Shown here in pieces: positions 8,750 through 20,800 of a stretch of 64,000 nucleotides of DNA. Made by a program: the position numbers and the translations under genes. A model generated the notes under the pieces. That model was not told the DNA's origin and ran no database searches. It saw only the letters and a list, made by a program, of their open reading frames with translations. Source of the stretch: Spiroplasma litorale (GTDB lineage Bacteria > Bacillota_I > Bacilli_A > Mycoplasmatales > Mycoplasmataceae). Position 1 is the first letter of the stretch, and every line of letters starts with the position of its first letter. Location: the NCBI RefSeq assembly GCF_001267155.1, contig NZ_CP012357.1, positions 930,001 through 994,000 on the forward strand, in the 5' to 3' direction.

Positions 8750-9964
8750 AACTTTAAATTTTCTATAAAAGCCAGATTCTTTTAAAGTTGCTTTGGAAAA
8801 TGAACTTCCTAATCCATATATTGTATTTGATTCATTATAATTATTTTTATCATTAAATTCAGTTAAAATTACTTCTTGTTTATTTAAAATGTCACTTAGT
8901 TTATTTGTATCAAATCCGTTTGTTTCAGTATTATCAAGAATTGTATCTCTTGTATTATATTCATTAATTCTATTTATACTTGCATTACTATTTATTTCAT
9001 TTTTTTTATTATCAAATGAATTGTTAATTAATTCTTTATTTATTTTAACGTAATCTTCTTTATAACCATTATCTGGTAAAGTCTCAGTTGAAAATGTATC
9101 AGATTTTTGAGTTATATTTTCAGTCACATTAATATAAGATAAATTATTTTCATTGTCTTTACCATCTGTTAGAGTTTCATTTGTTTGTGTTTGTGAATGT
9201 ATTTCTTCTTCAACTGGATTTTGAACATGAGTCTCATTGCTAGTAGTTGTATTTTGTTGACTCATATAGTTTAAATCAATATCTAAATCAGTGTTTTCAA
9301 CATCATTTATATTATTGTTTAACTCTTGATCTTTGATGCTTTGTTCTTCTAATTCCGATTTATCAAACAACTTAATTTCTTTTTCTTTTTCTTTTTCTTG
9401 CTGATTTTGATAATAATCACTTGTTTTAAGACTATCAAAAGATTGATCAACAAAATTATTTGTTGCCAACAAATCTGTTTGCTCATTTAATTTATTTCTT
9501 CTTGGTTTATAAAGTGTTTGGGTGCTATCTCCTAAAAAACTCTCAACAACATCATTTCCATTAATACTATATTTATCTAATTTTCGATTTGTTAGTGTTT
9601 TTGTTGGATTAATGTCATTTAAAAAATCATCAGAATAACTATTTAGAGTTTTATCAATTTCTACATCATCAATTGACAAAGTATTTTCACCAACTATATC
9701 AAATATATTTTCATCTGTTTTTTTGTATGAATTAAATTCAAATAATGAATTAATATACTCAGTATCTCCATTTTCGCTATTTTGTTTTTGATTTACTACA
9801 ACTGGTTTAACAGCTTTTGATTCAACAGTTAAAGTTTCTTGTGAAATTAGATCTTTAAGACGCAAAAAAGTTAATTGTTTATCTGTTAATTGTTTTTCAA
9901 CAACATCAACAATTAAATAGTTTTTATTATTATAATTAACAATAACTCCTTTTTTATAACCCAT
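8738..9964 (-). CDS. Unknown protein with long disordered Asn/Thr/Glu-rich region
   Basis: 408 aa. The first ~55 residues (MGYKKGVIVNYNNKNYLIVD and following) look like a compact beta-rich, SH3/KOW-like domain; the remainder is low-complexity, rich in N, T, E, D and Q, ending in a short basic segment (SGFYRKFKVMSV). No transmembrane segment or signal. It is first in a minus-strand series leading through the 149-aa membrane protein to the MFS-like and epimerase-like genes. Function unknown. Confidence 0.65.
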   Translation of the reverse strand: MGYKKGVIVNYNNKNYLIVDVVEKQLTDKQLTFLRLKDLISQETLTVESKAVKPVVVNQKQNSENGDTEYINSLFEFNSYKKTDENIFDIVGENTLSIDDVEIDKTLNSYSDDFLNDINPTKTLTNRKLDKYSINGNDVVESFLGDSTQTLYKPRRNKLNEQTDLLATNNFVDQSFDSLKTSDYYQNQQEKEKEKEIKLFDKSELEEQSIKDQELNNNINDVENTDLDIDLNYMSQQNTTTSNETHVQNPVEEEIHSQTQTNETLTDGKDNENNLSYINVTENITQKSDTFSTETLPDNGYKEDYVKINKELINNSFDNKKNEINSNASINRINEYNTRDTILDNTETNGFDTNKLSDILNKQEVILTEFNDKNNYNESNTIYGLGSSFSKATLKESGFYRKFKVMSV

Positions 9965-10014
9965 ATTTACCTCTACTCATTAAAGATCAACTTTTTTTGC
10001 CCTAATACTTATAC

Positions 10015-10066
10015 TTATTATAATAAAAAAAGAGAAAATAAACATATTAATTAATTATTTTCTCTT
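10015..10066 (-). terminator. Terminator of the pyrH-frr operon
   Basis: On the minus strand AAGAGAAAATAA pairs with a TTATTTTCTCTT-like arm across an AT loop and is followed by TTTTTTTAT (forward 10020-10034). It starts at the frr stop codon. Confidence 0.8.
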
Positions 10067-10613
10067 AAACTGTCATTAATTCTTTTTCTTTGTTTTTAGC
10101 AACTTCATCTAAATGTGCAATATTTTTGTCTGTTATTTTTTGTACTTGATTTTCAAAATCACCTCTAGAATCTTCAGAAGATGAAGAATCTTTTTTAATT
10201 TTATCTAGGACATCTCTTCTAATGTTTCTAATTCTAACTTTGAATGTTTCTAATTCTTTTAACATTTTTTTAACTAAATCTTTTCGTATTTCTTCAGTTA
10301 ATGGCGGTATTTTAATTCTAATTAAATCTGCTTCTGCAAGCGGATTTAATCCCAAATCTGCTTTATTAATCCCAGCAATCACACCACCAATTTGACTTCT
10401 ATCATATGGTTTAACTACTAATTGTTGAGGCTCTGGTGCAGAAATTTGTGAAGTTTGTCCTATTGGAGTTAAAGTTCCATAAAAATCAACCATTACGCCA
10501 TTTAAGATATTTGCATTTGCACGACCTGTTCTTATTTTATTTAAATATACTTTGAAGTTTTCAATCACTTCATTCATTTCATTATTTGCTTTGTCTAAAA
10601 GTTCTTTACTCAT
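10065..10613 (-). CDS. frr: Ribosome recycling factor
   Basis: Splits post-termination 70S ribosomes together with EF-G. 182 aa, standard length. It has the family's KIRTGRANANIL (domain I), VDFYGTLTPIGQTSQI (domain II entry), PYDRSQIGGVIAGI and RIKIPPLTEEIRKDLVK. It lies 12 bp downstream of pyrH and is the last gene before a strong terminator. Confidence 0.97.
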   Translation of the reverse strand: MSKELLDKANNEMNEVIENFKVYLNKIRTGRANANILNGVMVDFYGTLTPIGQTSQISAPEPQQLVVKPYDRSQIGGVIAGINKADLGLNPLAEADLIRIKIPPLTEEIRKDLVKKMLKELETFKVRIRNIRRDVLDKIKKDSSSSEDSRGDFENQVQKITDKNIAHLDEVAKNKEKELMTV

Positions 10614-10625
10614 TATTTTTCTCCT

Positions 10626-11339
10626 CTATTTAATAACTGTACATTCAATATCGCCATGGGCAACTTTAACAATGTTATCTTTTCCTTTTATATCAAAAAC
10701 AACTATTTCAAGCTTACCATCTCTTGATAAAGTAGCTGCTGTTGAATCCATTACTTGTAAATTTTTTGTTACTAAATCATTGTGTGTTAGTGATTGATAA
10801 AATGTGGCGTCATTATGTGAATTTGGGTCTTTATCATATACACCTTTTGTACCATATTTAGCCATTAATAGTGCATCAGCTTTTATTTCTATTGCTCTTA
10901 TTGATGCTCCAGTGTCAGTTGTGAAGTAACTATAACCTGTGCCTCCTGCAAATAATACAACATACCCTTCTTGTAATTTTTCTCTTGCATTTCTATAATT
11001 ATATGCACTTGTTACTGTTTTAATTTCTAATGATGAATATACTTTAACCTTATCAAAATTAAGTTTTCTTAATGTAGCTTCAAATGCTAATGCATTCATT
11101 ATTGTTGCTAACATACCCATATAGTCAGCTTCAATTCTATAAAGTTCTAGTGTTCCTGCTAATTTACCTCTTCAAATATTACCCCCACCAATTACAACTC
11201 CTATTTGAAGGCCTTCCTTAGTAAGTTTAATAACTTGTTTTGCAACATCTTCTAATTTTTCTTTATCATAAATGTCGTTTTTACCTTTTAATGCTTCTCC
11301 TGATATTTTTAATAAAACTCGCTTATACTTCAATGACAT
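10626..11339 (-). CDS. pyrH: UMP kinase
   Basis: Phosphorylates UMP to UDP; amino-acid-kinase fold, hexameric in relatives. 237 aa from the ATG at 11339. N-terminus YKRVLLKISGEAL, then GVVIGGGNIWRG (UGA-coded W), the UMP-binding MGMLATIMNALAFEATL, and the ATP region FAGGTGYSYFTTDTGASIRA. One UGA hides the first ~70 residues from standard-code translation. It precedes frr as in most bacteria, but is separated from tsf by two membrane-protein genes. Confidence 0.96.
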
Positions 11340-11401
11340 AATTACCTCGCTAGAAAGATTATAACAAATTTTTTTAGAAAGGAAATTAAAAAGTTAGATG
11401 A

Positions 11402-12376
11402 CTATTTATAAAAATATCTTTTTTTTATAAAATCTAAAGATGTACATATTGTAGGTACCAAAATTATAAGAGTAACAAAATCAAATACTGTACTAAATGA
11501 ATTATAAATAAATGAGTATGCCACGGCATTATTAAATTCAAATTCGTATGATATTTCATCAGCAGATAAAGCATTAGGATTAAGTCAAAATAATATACCA
11601 CTAATTGATCTACAAAAGTAAAAAATAATCATTGGTACTGTAACAAAATTAAATCATGATAAAGACCTTGTAAATTTATTTTCAATTTTATCTGAAGGTT
11701 TAAAGAAACAAGCAAGTGATATTAACGTTGTTGGTAATCAATAATCGAATAGAAATTGAACAAATGATAGAACATATGTTCCAGGATTAAGTAATGTCAC
11801 AAATGAACATAAAATACATAATATAAATGATTTAGTGAAATTAAATATATAACAACCAAAAAACAACACTATATATTTAACTGAAATTGTAATAAAGAAT
11901 GGAAATGGTGGTATAAGACCTGTTGTTAAAAAATCTACAATAAAAAATAGTGCTAACAAAATTGACATACTTAACATATCCATAATAGTTATATTAGGTT
12001 TTTTAAACTCATATTTATTAAACCTTAAAAATCTAAGGTAATAAATAATTAATTCTATATTCAGAGCAATTAAAGAAGCTACAAGGTTAGTTTTTGTATC
12101 GTTTTTATTATAAATAAAGTTTAAAACAGAGTTTATTGAAATAATTGCATAACTTATAATGATAACTGCAAAAATAAATACAACAATGCTTTTTTTTAAT
12201 GTGGACATTTCTTCAAGAGAGGCTGTTCCATCATCAGCGTATACTTGTGTTTTTTTATTTATTACAGTGATAGACAATAATATCAATAAAAAAGTAAATA
12301 AAAAAAATCTAACGAAACTTAAGATGTAAGTAGATATTAATAAATAATTTTTTTTGAGTTTTACATTTTCTTCCAT
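11402..12376 (-). CDS. Putative ECF-transporter S component, ThiT-like
   Basis: 324 aa, very hydrophobic. The N-terminal third has three helices; the central part resembles thiamine S components: MLSMSILLALFFIVDFLTTG, then PPFPFFITISVKYIVLFFG and TYVLSFVQFLFDYWLPTTLI, which parallels the PVQxLLDYPxAF motif of ThiT. S components bind a vitamin and dock onto a shared EcfAA'T module; no such module is in the window. The protein is longer than ThiT (~200 aa) and extended at both ends. The thiamine assignment is inference; another vitamin is possible. It is 62 bp upstream of pyrH. Confidence 0.5.
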
Positions 12377-12409
12377 ACCTATATAATATATAAAAAAATA
12401 AAAATTTTG

Positions 12410-12440
12410 GTAAAAATAAAAAAAATTATCCGAAGATAAT
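12410..12440 (-). terminator. UUCG-type intrinsic terminator
   Basis: On the minus strand ATTATC-TTCG-GATAAT followed by a TTTTTTTTATTTTT tract. It ends the rpsB-tsf-membrane-protein transcript and separates it from the ThiT-like/pyrH/frr group. Confidence 0.8.
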
Positions 12441-12458
12441 ATTTTTATGTTTTAGATT

Positions 12459-13187
12459 TTAGTCGTTTTTTTCTGTTTTTGTTTCTTTTTTATCTTTTTC
12501 AGTTTTTTCAACACTTTTAGTATTTTCAGGTTTTATTGGATCTGTTTTTTTAGTATTTTTGTTTAATTTTTCATAAACAGCTTCTTTGCTATTAGCTTCT
12601 TGAGTTGAATAGAATTTTTGTTGTGAAATTTCTTCAACATTAATTTTAACAATTCCACATGACTCTAAAAAGAATTTCGCTGTTGCTGAGTTTTTATTCA
12701 TTTTTAATTTTCTATTTTTTCTAACTCCTTCTAAGAAGTTTAGGTAAACGTTATTTGAATCAACATCATTTACAACTTTTGTTATTTTGTCATAACTAAC
12801 TTTATCTGATAAAGTATTGATTTTTGTTTCATCGAATATCATTCATAAATAGTGACTTCATATAAATATTACAAAGTAATATATTGCAATAAATAAATAA
12901 CCCAACACCAATGTAGTTAATGCGATAACACTATCTGTAGAAATACTTACAATATCTAAATTAACAAAAACTAGAGAAATAGAAGAAAAGATTGTTGATA
13001 AAATAATGTCTAAAGTAATTAATGATATAGCTAATTTATTTAAATATTTTGGTTTATCTTTAACTTTTAAGTAATTAAATAAACTATAGTACATAAATAA
13101 TGCTGGTAATCATAATACAAGAATAGCAATTGAATTAATTATATAAAATTGACTATTATTTTTAAAATCTACAAGTAAATTTAACAT
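12459..13187 (-). CDS. Membrane protein with charged cytosolic tail
   Basis: 242 aa: three to four transmembrane helices in the first ~110 residues (start MLNLLVDFKNNSQFYIINSI), then a soluble region (residues ~115-190) and a tail made almost only of K, E, T and N. Two UGA Trp codons split it in the standard code. ATG 13187 has AAAGGAAA upstream and sits immediately after the tsf stop, so it is co-transcribed with rpsB-tsf. No family recognised. Confidence 0.65.
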
Positions 13188-13188
13188 A

Positions 13189-14064
13189 TTAGTTTCCTTT
13201 CAATTGTGCAGCAACTTCTGCTGCAAAATCTGATACTACTTTTTCTATTCCTTCACCAACTTCGAATCTAAACATATCTTTAATTGAAGATTTTTTTGAT
13301 TTTAAGAAGTTTCCAACAGTTTGTTTTTCATCGATAACATATGATTGTTCTAATAATGTCACTTCTGCAATTTTTTTATTTAATTTTCCTTTTAAAATAT
13401 TTTCTGCAACATTTGCTGGTTTTCCTGTTACATCTGTTGTTTCTTTAATTATATGCATTTCTGAATCTTTAAATTCTTGAGGAACTTCTGATGTTGATAC
13501 ATATTTAGGTGACATTGCAGCCACGTGCATACAAATATTGTAAGCATCATCTTTTGAGATCTCACCATCAAAATTAATTAAAACTGAAATTCTTTTATTA
13601 GAGTGATTATAAACTGCTAAATTGTTACCTTCAACACATGCTACTCTTCTTAAAGAAATTTTTTCTCCGATTGTAGCTGTTGCTTCAATACATGCTTCAC
13701 TAATTTTTGAACCATTAGATAATTTCAAATCCAATGCTTCTTCTAAAGTAGAAACTTTAGAATTTAATATTACATTTGCAATTTCATCTATTAATTTTGT
13801 AAATTTTTCATTTTTAGAAACAAAGTCTGTTTCTGAATTAACTTCAATTACAATAGCTCTATTTGAATTTGCAACTGCTAATGCAACACCCTCTGCAGCA
13901 ACTCTATCTGCTTTTTTAGCTGCTTTTGCAAGACCATTTTCTCTAAGTCAAACTACAGCTTCATCAATGTCTCCATTTGTAGCTTCAAGAGCTTTTTTAC
14001 AATCCATCATTCCAGCTGAAGTCATTTCTCTTAACTTTTTAATTAAATCTGTTGTGACTGCCAT
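13189..14064 (-). CDS. tsf: Translation elongation factor Ts
   Basis: Nucleotide-exchange factor for EF-Tu. 291 aa. N-terminal UBA-like domain with [20 protein letters not shown], then the core signature [13 protein letters not shown] (here [20 protein letters not shown]), and C-terminal [11 protein letters not shown] and [18 protein letters not shown]. One UGA (VVWLREN) in the N-terminal domain. Its ATG overlaps the rpsB stop by one base (TAATG), a coupled pair. Confidence 0.97.
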
Positions 14065-14924
14065 TATTTTTCCTCCTTATTTGATTCTTTAATAACTTTA
14101 TCATTTTCATTTGTTGAAGGTTCTGCACTTACTCTTGATTTATTTTCATAGTTATTTTGTCTATTGTAGTTATTATATTCTCTTGGTTTATTCTCTTCTT
14201 TTTTTTGTGCTACAAATTTAAGAGTTGTTGGTTGCATTTTAATACCAGCAGCATCTGCGTATACCTCAGCTATAAAATTAGTTATTAAATTTACAGATTC
14301 TTGTAAATCATCATTTGCAGGTATAACATAATCAACCATATCTGGATCAACGTTTGTGTCACAAATAGCAATAACTGGTATTCTTAGTTTTCTTGCTTCT
14401 TTAACTGCTATTTCATCAGTTTTTGGGTCAACTACAAACATTGCAGATGGTAATTTATGCATTTGTTTTATACCACCTAATAATCTTTCTAATTTTGCTT
14501 TTTCTTTTTTAATTAGAATTTGTTCTTTTTTAGGTCTTAAGTTAATTTTTCCTGTTTTTTCTTCATTTTCAATATCTCATAAAGCCTTAATTCTCAAAGA
14601 TATTGTTTTCATATTTGTAAGTGTTCCACCTAATCATCTTGAATTAATGTAGAAATTTCCACTTCTTACTGCTGATTCTTTAATTGCTTGTTTTGCAGTT
14701 CTTTTAGTACCAACAAATATTATTTTTTCTTTTTTAATTGCGATTTGAGTTACTAATTTTTTTACGTCTTCAAGTCTTCAAATAGTTTGTTGTAAATCAA
14801 TTATATGATTTTTGTTTTTTGAATTATAGATATAAGGCTTCATTTTTGGGTTTCATCTTTTTGTTTGATGACCATATTGAGCTCCTGAATCTCATAATTG
14901 TTCTCTTGTTAAATCTTTTATCAT
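14064..14924 (-). CDS. rpsB: Small ribosomal subunit protein uS2
   Basis: 286 aa. Begins [20 protein letters not shown] and continues with [13 protein letters not shown], the S2 fingerprint, then [34 protein letters not shown] and [12 protein letters not shown]. The C-terminus carries a ~60-residue Asn/Glu/Lys-rich extension beyond the usual end, common in Mollicutes. Four UGA codons encode Trp. First gene of the rpsB-tsf operon, preceded by a structured leader. Confidence 0.97.
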
Positions 14925-14978
14925 TTTTAAATTTCCTTTTCTTATTTTTTATTCGTTATTCTTCCAAAAGGTTCTAAA

Positions 14979-15015
14979 ATTATCCACCTATATTCAAATT
15001 AGGCACTAGGATAAT
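14979..15015 (-). promoter_or_regulatory. Structured rpsB leader hairpin
   Basis: In the rpsB 5' UTR, ATTATCC (minus strand) pairs with GGATAAT 37 nt later, enclosing an inner CCTA/TAGG helix with an internal bulge. No U-tract follows, so it looks like a protein-binding leader rather than an attenuator. Possible S2 autoregulatory site by analogy with other bacteria; I cannot match it to a named family. The 309 bp between rpsB and the next gene otherwise hold AT-rich promoter-like sequence (TATACT/TATAAA near 15050-15080). Confidence 0.5.
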
Positions 15016-15233
15016 AAATTCCCAAATGTGATTGCATACCCTTTTTTATAAAAATATATACAACATATATAGTATATCATTATATATATTTATTTAAAGG
15101 TTAAAGTTTTTAAGTTTAATGATGTATTTTTTAGAATAAATATTTAATTATATTTTGATGTATTTGAAATAAATATAATAATAAAAAAGTACCTTATAAT
15201 GTATAATTACACTTATAAGGAGTTATTAACCAA

Positions 15234-15548
15234 ATGAAAAAAATTGAATATAATTTTAAACAAGAAAAAGAAGATAATATCAATTCATATTATGGTTTTA
15301 TAGAAATATATTATGGTGAAAAGTTTTATTTTAAATACTTCGATTATACAAAAGGAGAAATCTTTAATAAAATAGAACCTTTAAACTATAGTCATAAAGG
15401 TTCTAAACTTGGTTGAGCATTTCAAAAAGCATTTGAAAAAAACACTACAATAATTTTACAAAATATTAATTATACAAAATATGAATTTTTTCAAGAAGAT
15501 ATATTGTTATCAAGTTTTTTTTATAATGAATTTAAAATCGTTATTTAG
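15234..15548 (+). CDS. Hypothetical protein
   Basis: 104 aa, aromatic- and lysine-rich, soluble, no signal peptide (MKKIEYNFKQEKEDNINSYY onward). A single UGA (GWAFQKAFEK) divides it in the standard code; the real stop is TAG 15546-15548. AAGGAG lies 11 bp before the ATG and TATAAT around 15196. It abuts, without a gap, a convergent 42-aa gene. No family recognised. Confidence 0.6.
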
Positions 15549-15677
15549 TTAATCACTGTACTCACTATAACATTTATAACTACAAAAATGTTTTTCTACA
15601 TATTTATGCATTCATACATTATTTGGATTGTAACAAATATCTTTTTTACAGTTTTTGCATTTTAACTTATATTCCAT
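15549..15677 (-). CDS. 42-aa zinc-finger miniprotein
   Basis: Begins MEYKLKCKNCKKDICYNPNN and continues to HFCSYKCYSEYSD. The pattern C-x2-C ... F-C-S-x2-K-C resembles TRASH/MYM-type treble-clef zinc-binding peptides. A strong SD (AGGAG, 7-bp spacing) precedes the ATG at 15677. One UGA Trp. Role unknown; metal binding is inferred from the cysteines. Confidence 0.6.
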
Positions 15678-15765
15678 AAATAATCTCCTAAATAATTTTA
15701 AACCTAAATTATATAGATTTATATGGTAAAAACAAGAGTGCTTGATTAATTTTATATAAATTTAA

Positions 15766-17784
15766 TTATTTACTATTTTTAGGTATATCATAGTCTGAAA
15801 ACACAACATCAAATGCAATGTCATTTCTAGATAAAGTTCAAAGATCTTTATTTGACTTGCTAACTATTTTATATTGAACATTTCTAAAAACTAATTTACA
15901 ACTTCTATATTCAATTAATTTAGAGAGAGCTAAACCTGTGGGCTGTTCTCATTCTTGAAGTTCATTATTTGTATTTTCATTTCTCCTAAATGCATAAGTA
16001 TATTTAGCATCCATAATTTTAATGTCTGCATTATCAAGTAATTCTTTATTTTTACCTAATGAATAGATTATTTTTTGCTCTAATAAATCAATTATAGGTT
16101 TAATTGATACTTTAGGGATTATCGCATTAATTTTTTCATTTACTATTGGTAAGGCTTTTTCTTTTAAAGTTCCACCTAAAGCTATTGCAAAATCTTTTAC
16201 AAATTCTTTACCTTCAAGTTCTTTGACTCCATCAATTAATCCCTTCGCATCAATATCTTCAAAAAATTTTAAATCCATATCATTAGATATTATTAGGTCA
16301 TCTAATTTGAAGTACCCATCTTTTTGTTTTGAGTAAAAATTTCTTATAATTGACTGAATGATATTTGATGGGGTAATTTGTATTAAATTTAGAACTTCAC
16401 TTAAATTCTTATTATTTAATAAAGTTAATTTATCACCAACCAAACCTTTTATTATTCATTTTAAAGCTGAACTCATTTCAATATCATCAATATTTAATAC
16501 AGCAGTCATTTTAATATAAAAATTCTTATCTTTTCTATTTTTATCATAACCTACAAGTGCATTATAACAGAGTATATCAATATTTGTTGTTGCACTTGAA
16601 TAACTTAAACTTGCCTGATTTCTATCAAAATTTTGTCTGAAAATTTTAGTAATACTGTCATTTTCATCCATATCTTTTGTTAAATATTTTAATAAACTAT
16701 ATAACAAGTTATGACTTTCAGTAAAGTAACTTGGAGTTTTTGTATCAAAAATCATTTTAACAATCTCAACAACAAATGGTTCAATATTTCTTAAAATATC
16801 CATTATTGTTATACAATCTTTACCACTTTCATCGCCAATTTCTATATTAATCATATCTGAATTAAGTCCACTTAAATCAAGTCCTAATAATTCTAAAACA
16901 TTTGTATTTAAAAGTTCTGATATTTTTATAGTAACCTCTTTATCTCCTAGAGGTAATTTAAAAGTATCATCAATCCCAAATGTTTTTAACAATTTTGATA
17001 TAGAATCCATTAATTTTTCAAAATACTCTACAAAACTAGAGTCAAAATTTTTATAAGTTTCTTCATTATATTCTTCTAGACTTTTAAGATCTAAATTACC
17101 AATTTGGTTTATTTGATTTATTAGATCTTTTAACCCTGGTAATGCTGTTGCAAAACTATTCAAGGTTTTAACTAAATTAAATAAAACTCCGAATGATATT
17201 TTTCCAACAACTGGAACATTAAATAATTCAATGTCTAGTTGTTGAACTTGTCCGAAATTTGAATTTGCTAAACTGTCTTGATTTAATAGATTTATTATAT
17301 TTCTATAAACTTCTAATATACTTGAAGTATAAACAAAGCTCTGAGTAGAAACTACTTGGTCATAATAAAATAAAGATATATCAAACTTACCTACTAACTG
17401 TTCAACTTTTTCATTAGTCATTGCACCTTGATTATAATTATCAAGCGATGGCATTGTAAAGTTATTATTATCTGATGCTTTGATTTTAAATATTTCAGTG
17501 TCCAAAGTTATTTCGCCACTTACTTTACTTATTAAATCCTTTTTAATTAGTTCAGAGTTTTGACTAACAATATCTAATTCGGTTATGTAAGTCTTTGATG
17601 TTAAATTATTAAAGTTATTTATGACCTCTTTTATACTTTGTGGTAGGTACTCTCCTCCATTATTACCATTAGGATTATCAAACAAGCTATCATAATCTGG
17701 TTTGCTATTAGTACATGATACTATAGTACCAATTGGTGTGACCACTAATGATAATGTTGAAAATAATGCAATGATTTTTTTCAT
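15766..17784 (-). CDS. Large lipoprotein
   Basis: 672 aa. Signal peptide MKKIIALFSTLSLVVTPIG with lipobox TIVSC, then a Gly/Asn linker (NPNGNNGGEYLPQSI) and a long extracellular domain rich in short amphipathic stretches, ending FDVVFSDYDIPKNSK. UGA codons at two Trp sites join two apparent fragments. It lies 64 bp downstream of the giant FtsX-type permease in the same direction. In Mollicutes, lipoproteins are often paired with such permeases. Substrate or adhesin role unknown. Confidence 0.8.
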
Positions 17785-17848
17785 TTAAAACTACTCCTTT
17801 GCTTGTTAATTGAATTATAGTATATAAGTTTATAAAAATATTTTTAAG

Positions 17849-20800
17849 TTATTGATCTCCTAATATTTTTGAAGGACTTATTTTTGATAATGATTTATAA
17901 GCAATAAACATTGATAGAAGATAGATTAATATAATTGTTAAGAATACAATTAATAACGGCTGGTAATTAAAGAAAAATGGAACTACGAATGATGAGTTTA
18001 TCGATAATAGATTAAATAAGTAATGCAACATTCCAAAACAAGTACCAAATGCTATTCCAATACTTATCAAAACTGGTATAAAGTAAATCATAAACACTTG
18101 ATTTATAATGTAATAATTTGTATACCCAAGAGTTTTCATTGTTGCAATAAATGAAGAGTTTTCATTAATCGTGTATATTGAACTTATAAAAATAATAATA
18201 AATGTCATTATAAATACAATACTCAAGACAACATATAGCAATAAGTTCAATAACTGACTAATTTTATTTAAAAAATCTTTTTGAACTTGCAAATCTTGAA
18301 CTAAATTTGTATTGCTTTTTGCAAACCCATCTTTATATATGTTTGAACCTGATTCTTCGTCTTTTTGCTGCTGACCATACAATCCAATTGTGCTAAAGTC
18401 ACCAAAATCTTGTGTTTTAGAAGAATTATATTTATTAGTGTTAAAACTATTAGAATCTTTTATATATTTGTAACTAAATATAGGATATTGATTTTTAAAT
18501 ATTTCATTTAACAGTGATGAAAAATGTTTATAACCTTTAGTATCTTCATAATCATTACCTAATTTCAAGAACATATCATTAAAATCATCATAGGGATTAT
18601 TTGCATTTTCACTATTAAATTTATTGTTATGTCAACCAACCATTATTTGATCAAGATAGTCAACAAAATCCTCTCATTGCTCTTTACTAAATTTTCCAAG
18701 TAGTTCTTTATTGTTTAATTCTTTTAAATAGGTTCTACCATATCAATCATTCACAAAAAAATTGTTAAAGAAATATTTTTGTATTTTATCATAACCTAAT
18801 AAATGATTTGCATTCTCGTTTGAAATTCATGCTTTTGGTTCTCCATAACTTTTTTGAATACCAACAATTACGAAATTTGAAGATATTTCATTTGTTTGAG
18901 CTAGAATCTCTGAATTTCAAGCAGCATTTTGTATTTGAGAAGCATTATTAATATTTTCTAAATTATTAACTGCAATATCATATTTTTTTTCACAAGAAGA
19001 TTGTTCTTGGTTTTTGTCAACACAAAAATGTGCTACTTCAATTTTATCTTTTTCTGTTGATCATCCATTATTATAATTATCATATGAATAATAGTTCTTT
19101 TTATACTCAGAATTAAAAGATATATCTTGGCTTTTATGATTTTTGTTTAAACCCATTTTTACATTATCTATGTTGATTGTAGTAGATGAATTTTGTTCGC
19201 TTGTTGATGAATTATTTGTTAAAACTAATTCTTTTTTTGCAATTTTTATTTCATTTAAAGTACTACCTACGTTAATCCCAAATTTAGTAGCCAGTGAATT
19301 GTTAACAACTATTGGTATTTTATTTTCATATGATGAAGACACTTTTTTAAATAAATTTTCTTTTAAGTCATAGCCATAAGAATCGTATAAATCAATAAAT
19401 GAAGTTGTTGGGTTTATTCCATATATTTTTAGATCATTGATTTTGTTATTTGTTTTATATGTTGCATTTAGCAGTGTTCCTAATTCTTCATTTGTTTTAT
19501 CATATGGCACTATATTATATGAAAAATTATAATCTTTATTTTCTAAAAATGCGTTTTTAATATTTGTTTGTGCATCAACTGACTCATGAGAATAAAATGA
19601 TTGTATTATACTTTCCCCAAGTTTATTTGAAAAGTTTATTCAATATCAAATAATTATATTTGAGTTTAATATTTTTAAATCTTGGTTATTTAATTTATCT
19701 ACATCAATATTCCTTACGTCTTGATCATTATAAGATAATTTATTTTTTGAAAAATAGTTTTTAAAGTTATCAATAGATGAACTAAAACTTGAAGCAAATT
19801 CATATTTATTAATAACTGATAATGGATTAGGTGTTTCATACTGTTCATTATAAATATCATTTGTACTTGAGAAAATTAATTTATCGTAGTTAATCAACTT
19901 TAAATTTTTTTCATTTAAATTAAAATCATTGTCAAAATAATAATCATTACTTAATCTAATACCATTATCATACTTAATGTAGAACTCTTGAAGAGTTTTA
20001 AATATATTTTTAGAAGTTTGTTCATCACTCAAACCACCGCTTGAAAAATTATTATTGTTCAATATGTGTTTTTCTAATTGATAAAGTAAAATATTGTAAT
20101 CAGATCACTGGTTTAATATATTTTCAACAACTTTATACTCAGTGGTTTTTTTTGTTAAATTATTAAAGTCAATTTTATTAATCATATTTAAATATTTTGT
20201 TGAAAAGTTTTTTCAATTCGAATAACCTAATTTTGAAATTTCTTTAATTAATTTTTTTTCATCATCATTATTTTTTGTGTTTGTTATTTTAGGTATATTA
20301 TAAGAATAATAATTTTTACTAATATCATTTGAGATTAAATCAGTTAGTATTTTATTAACATCATAAGACATTGTTCCATCAGATGCTAATGAAGTTGGGG
20401 AAGCAGTGTAGTAATCTGCTTGTCCATCTAGTCCTTCGCTATAGTCATTTATAACTTTATCATCTGAAAACTCATAATCATCTTTTTTATTTGAGTTATA
20501 TGTTTTTAAAAATGACATTGGGTTATTTGAAATTGGTTGATTGTATTCTACAACGTTATTATATCCAATACCATCAAAAGAACTTTTTTTATTATCATCG
20601 ATCACAAAAGGAACTATTGTTAAAAAAGAAAGCAAAGATGAAGAAATGAATATAATCAATGTTGATGTCATAACTTTCTTAAATGAGCTTGCAAATAAGG
20701 CTGAATGTAATTTAACACCAAATCTTGACTTACTATATATTTTTTTATATGCATTTAAAACAACTGAAACTTTTGTATCAGAAACTCCATTAAGTAATTT

